NCBI GenBank assembly: GCA_932294295.1
Contig: OW028582.1
Span: forward strand, 35,381,204-35,445,203
Length of the DNA: 64,000 nt
From: Alitta virens
Taxonomy: Eukaryota > Annelida > Polychaeta > Phyllodocida > Nereididae
Direction of reading: 5' to 3'
Shown: positions 63,273-64,000 of the stretch, in pieces
Numbering within the stretch: position 1 is the first letter of the stretch
How the letters are laid out: each line of letters starts with the position of its first letter
Program-made: the position numbers and the translations under genes
Notes under the pieces: model-generated
Databases searched by the model: none
What the model was told of the DNA's origin: nothing
Seen by the model: only the letters and a program-made list of their open reading frames with translations

Positions 63273-64000
63273 ATGGCAAGACAGTTGGGTAGAATTAGTG
63301 GACGATTTGGTAAAGAAGCTTTCACAGCAGGACTACGATTGGGCAAGCATGGACAGAGACAGTATGCTAAAAACGTGGACTTGTTTCCGCAAAGATTAGT
63401 TCTACCTGATGATCATGGGTATGTGCCGACTCTCTCACCCCCTCAAGTGACTTCATTGCTTTCAGTTAATGAAACATCGCTGGAGAATACGACCAACAAC
63501 ATACTGCATGAAATCAAGGGATATGAAAGCAATCAACTTGGGTCCAACTTTCCGTGTGAAGACAGACGGCGACAAGCACGCCTAGCCCACACGCCAGGGA
63601 CCTTATATGGAGTGTATGATGGCCATGGAGGGCTTGCTTGTGCTCAGGCTGTCAGTGAGCGACTGTTCGAGTACATCGCAGTTTCTCTACTGTCTGCTGA
63701 AAAACAGGAGGAGTACAATCATTCGTTGAAGACCGACAGTGGTATGGAGTTAGTCCATTGGCATTACAACAACAACGACTACAGCAATGAAGAAATGTCC
63801 AGTCTCCACAGAAACAGCTTGCAGAAATTTGTCATTGGAAACTTGTCGACTAGTGGTTTGCAAGAATTTGACAGTGAGGAAGAAATGATAGGCCACGCTC
63901 TTCAATCGGCATTCGTTCAGTTAGACAGTGATATGTCCGCAGAAGCTTTGCCGTCTGCAGGAAGTCTCAACTATGAAGCCTTGGAAGTGGGGTTATCTGG
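63273..64000 (+). CDS. PDP1: Pyruvate dehydrogenase phosphatase catalytic subunit, 5' part
   Basis: This PP2C-family enzyme of the mitochondrial matrix dephosphorylates and activates pyruvate dehydrogenase E1-alpha. The open frame starts at MARQLGRISGRFGKEAF, preceded immediately by an in-frame TGA, and runs uninterrupted to the window end (242 codons). The first 40 residues are rich in Arg, Lys, Gly and hydroxylated residues without acids, like a mitochondrial presequence. The PP2C metal-site motif YGVYDGHGG lies near residues 112-120, followed by the PDP-typical CAQAVSERLFEYIAVSLL. WHYNNNDY and ALQSAFVQLDSDMS match the PDP1 insert region. As in vertebrates, coding appears to be in one large exon. 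PDP1 and PDP2 cannot be separated for certain. Confidence 0.92.
   Translation, partial: MARQLGRISGRFGKEAFTAGLRLGKHGQRQYAKNVDLFPQRLVLPDDHGYVPTLSPPQVTSLLSVNETSLENTTNNILHEIKGYESNQLGSNFPCEDRRRQARLAHTPGTLYGVYDGHGGLACAQAVSERLFEYIAVSLLSAEKQEEYNHSLKTDSGMELVHWHYNNNDYSNEEMSSLHRNSLQKFVIGNLSTSGLQEFDSEEEMIGHALQSAFVQLDSDMSAEALPSAGSLNYEALEVGLS

Overview
The window is AT-rich animal nuclear DNA. Genes are split into short exons with GT-AG introns, CDS are carried by both strands, and introns and spacers are full of short inverted-repeat transposons and old LINE pieces. Gene content (NDRG of the fly MESK2 type, IMPA, C18orf21, APRT, PDP1) points to a bilaterian. An invertebrate, possibly a marine deuterostome such as a hemichordate, fits best, but the species cannot be fixed from the sequence. 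No bacterial-type operon, CRISPR array, tRNA or rRNA was seen.

Layout. 1-6012: probable NDRG intron or upstream region with no firm coding exon. 6013-13021 (+): the last eight coding exons of an NDRG-family gene, with a long 3' UTR to a poly(A) signal near 15536. 16479-25388 (-): a complete inositol monophosphatase gene, tail-to-tail with NDRG. It carries two alternative versions of the exon that supplies half the active site. 25389-25656: a compact bidirectional promoter with an NRF1-type site and an ETS-type site. 25657-28252 (+): a complete seven-exon small coiled-coil protein that may be CEP290-like. 28253-32188: foldback elements and a TA microsatellite. 32189-34760 (-): a complete six-exon C18orf21 homologue, a zinc-ribbon protein linked to RNase MRP. 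37921-59176 (+): a large, unrecognised gene of about 22 coding exons with a helical N-terminus, a lysine/glutamate-rich repeat exon of 1742 bp and KH-like segments. It appears to have two alternative ends. 61395-62368 (-): complete adenine phosphoribosyltransferase with a GC-AG intron. 63273-64000 (+): the start of a mitochondrial pyruvate dehydrogenase phosphatase (PP2C), cut by the window end.

The genes are mostly housekeeping and do not form an obvious pathway: inositol recycling (IMPA), adenine salvage (APRT), mitochondrial PDH activation (PDP), ribosomal RNA processing (C18orf21) and an RNA-binding-like protein. The most interesting points are the two 152-bp, same-phase IMPA exons, which differ at a substrate-contacting glutamate; the stop codon of the short KH-gene isoform overlapping the splice donor used by the long isoform; and several unnamed families of miniature transposons with readable target-site duplications.
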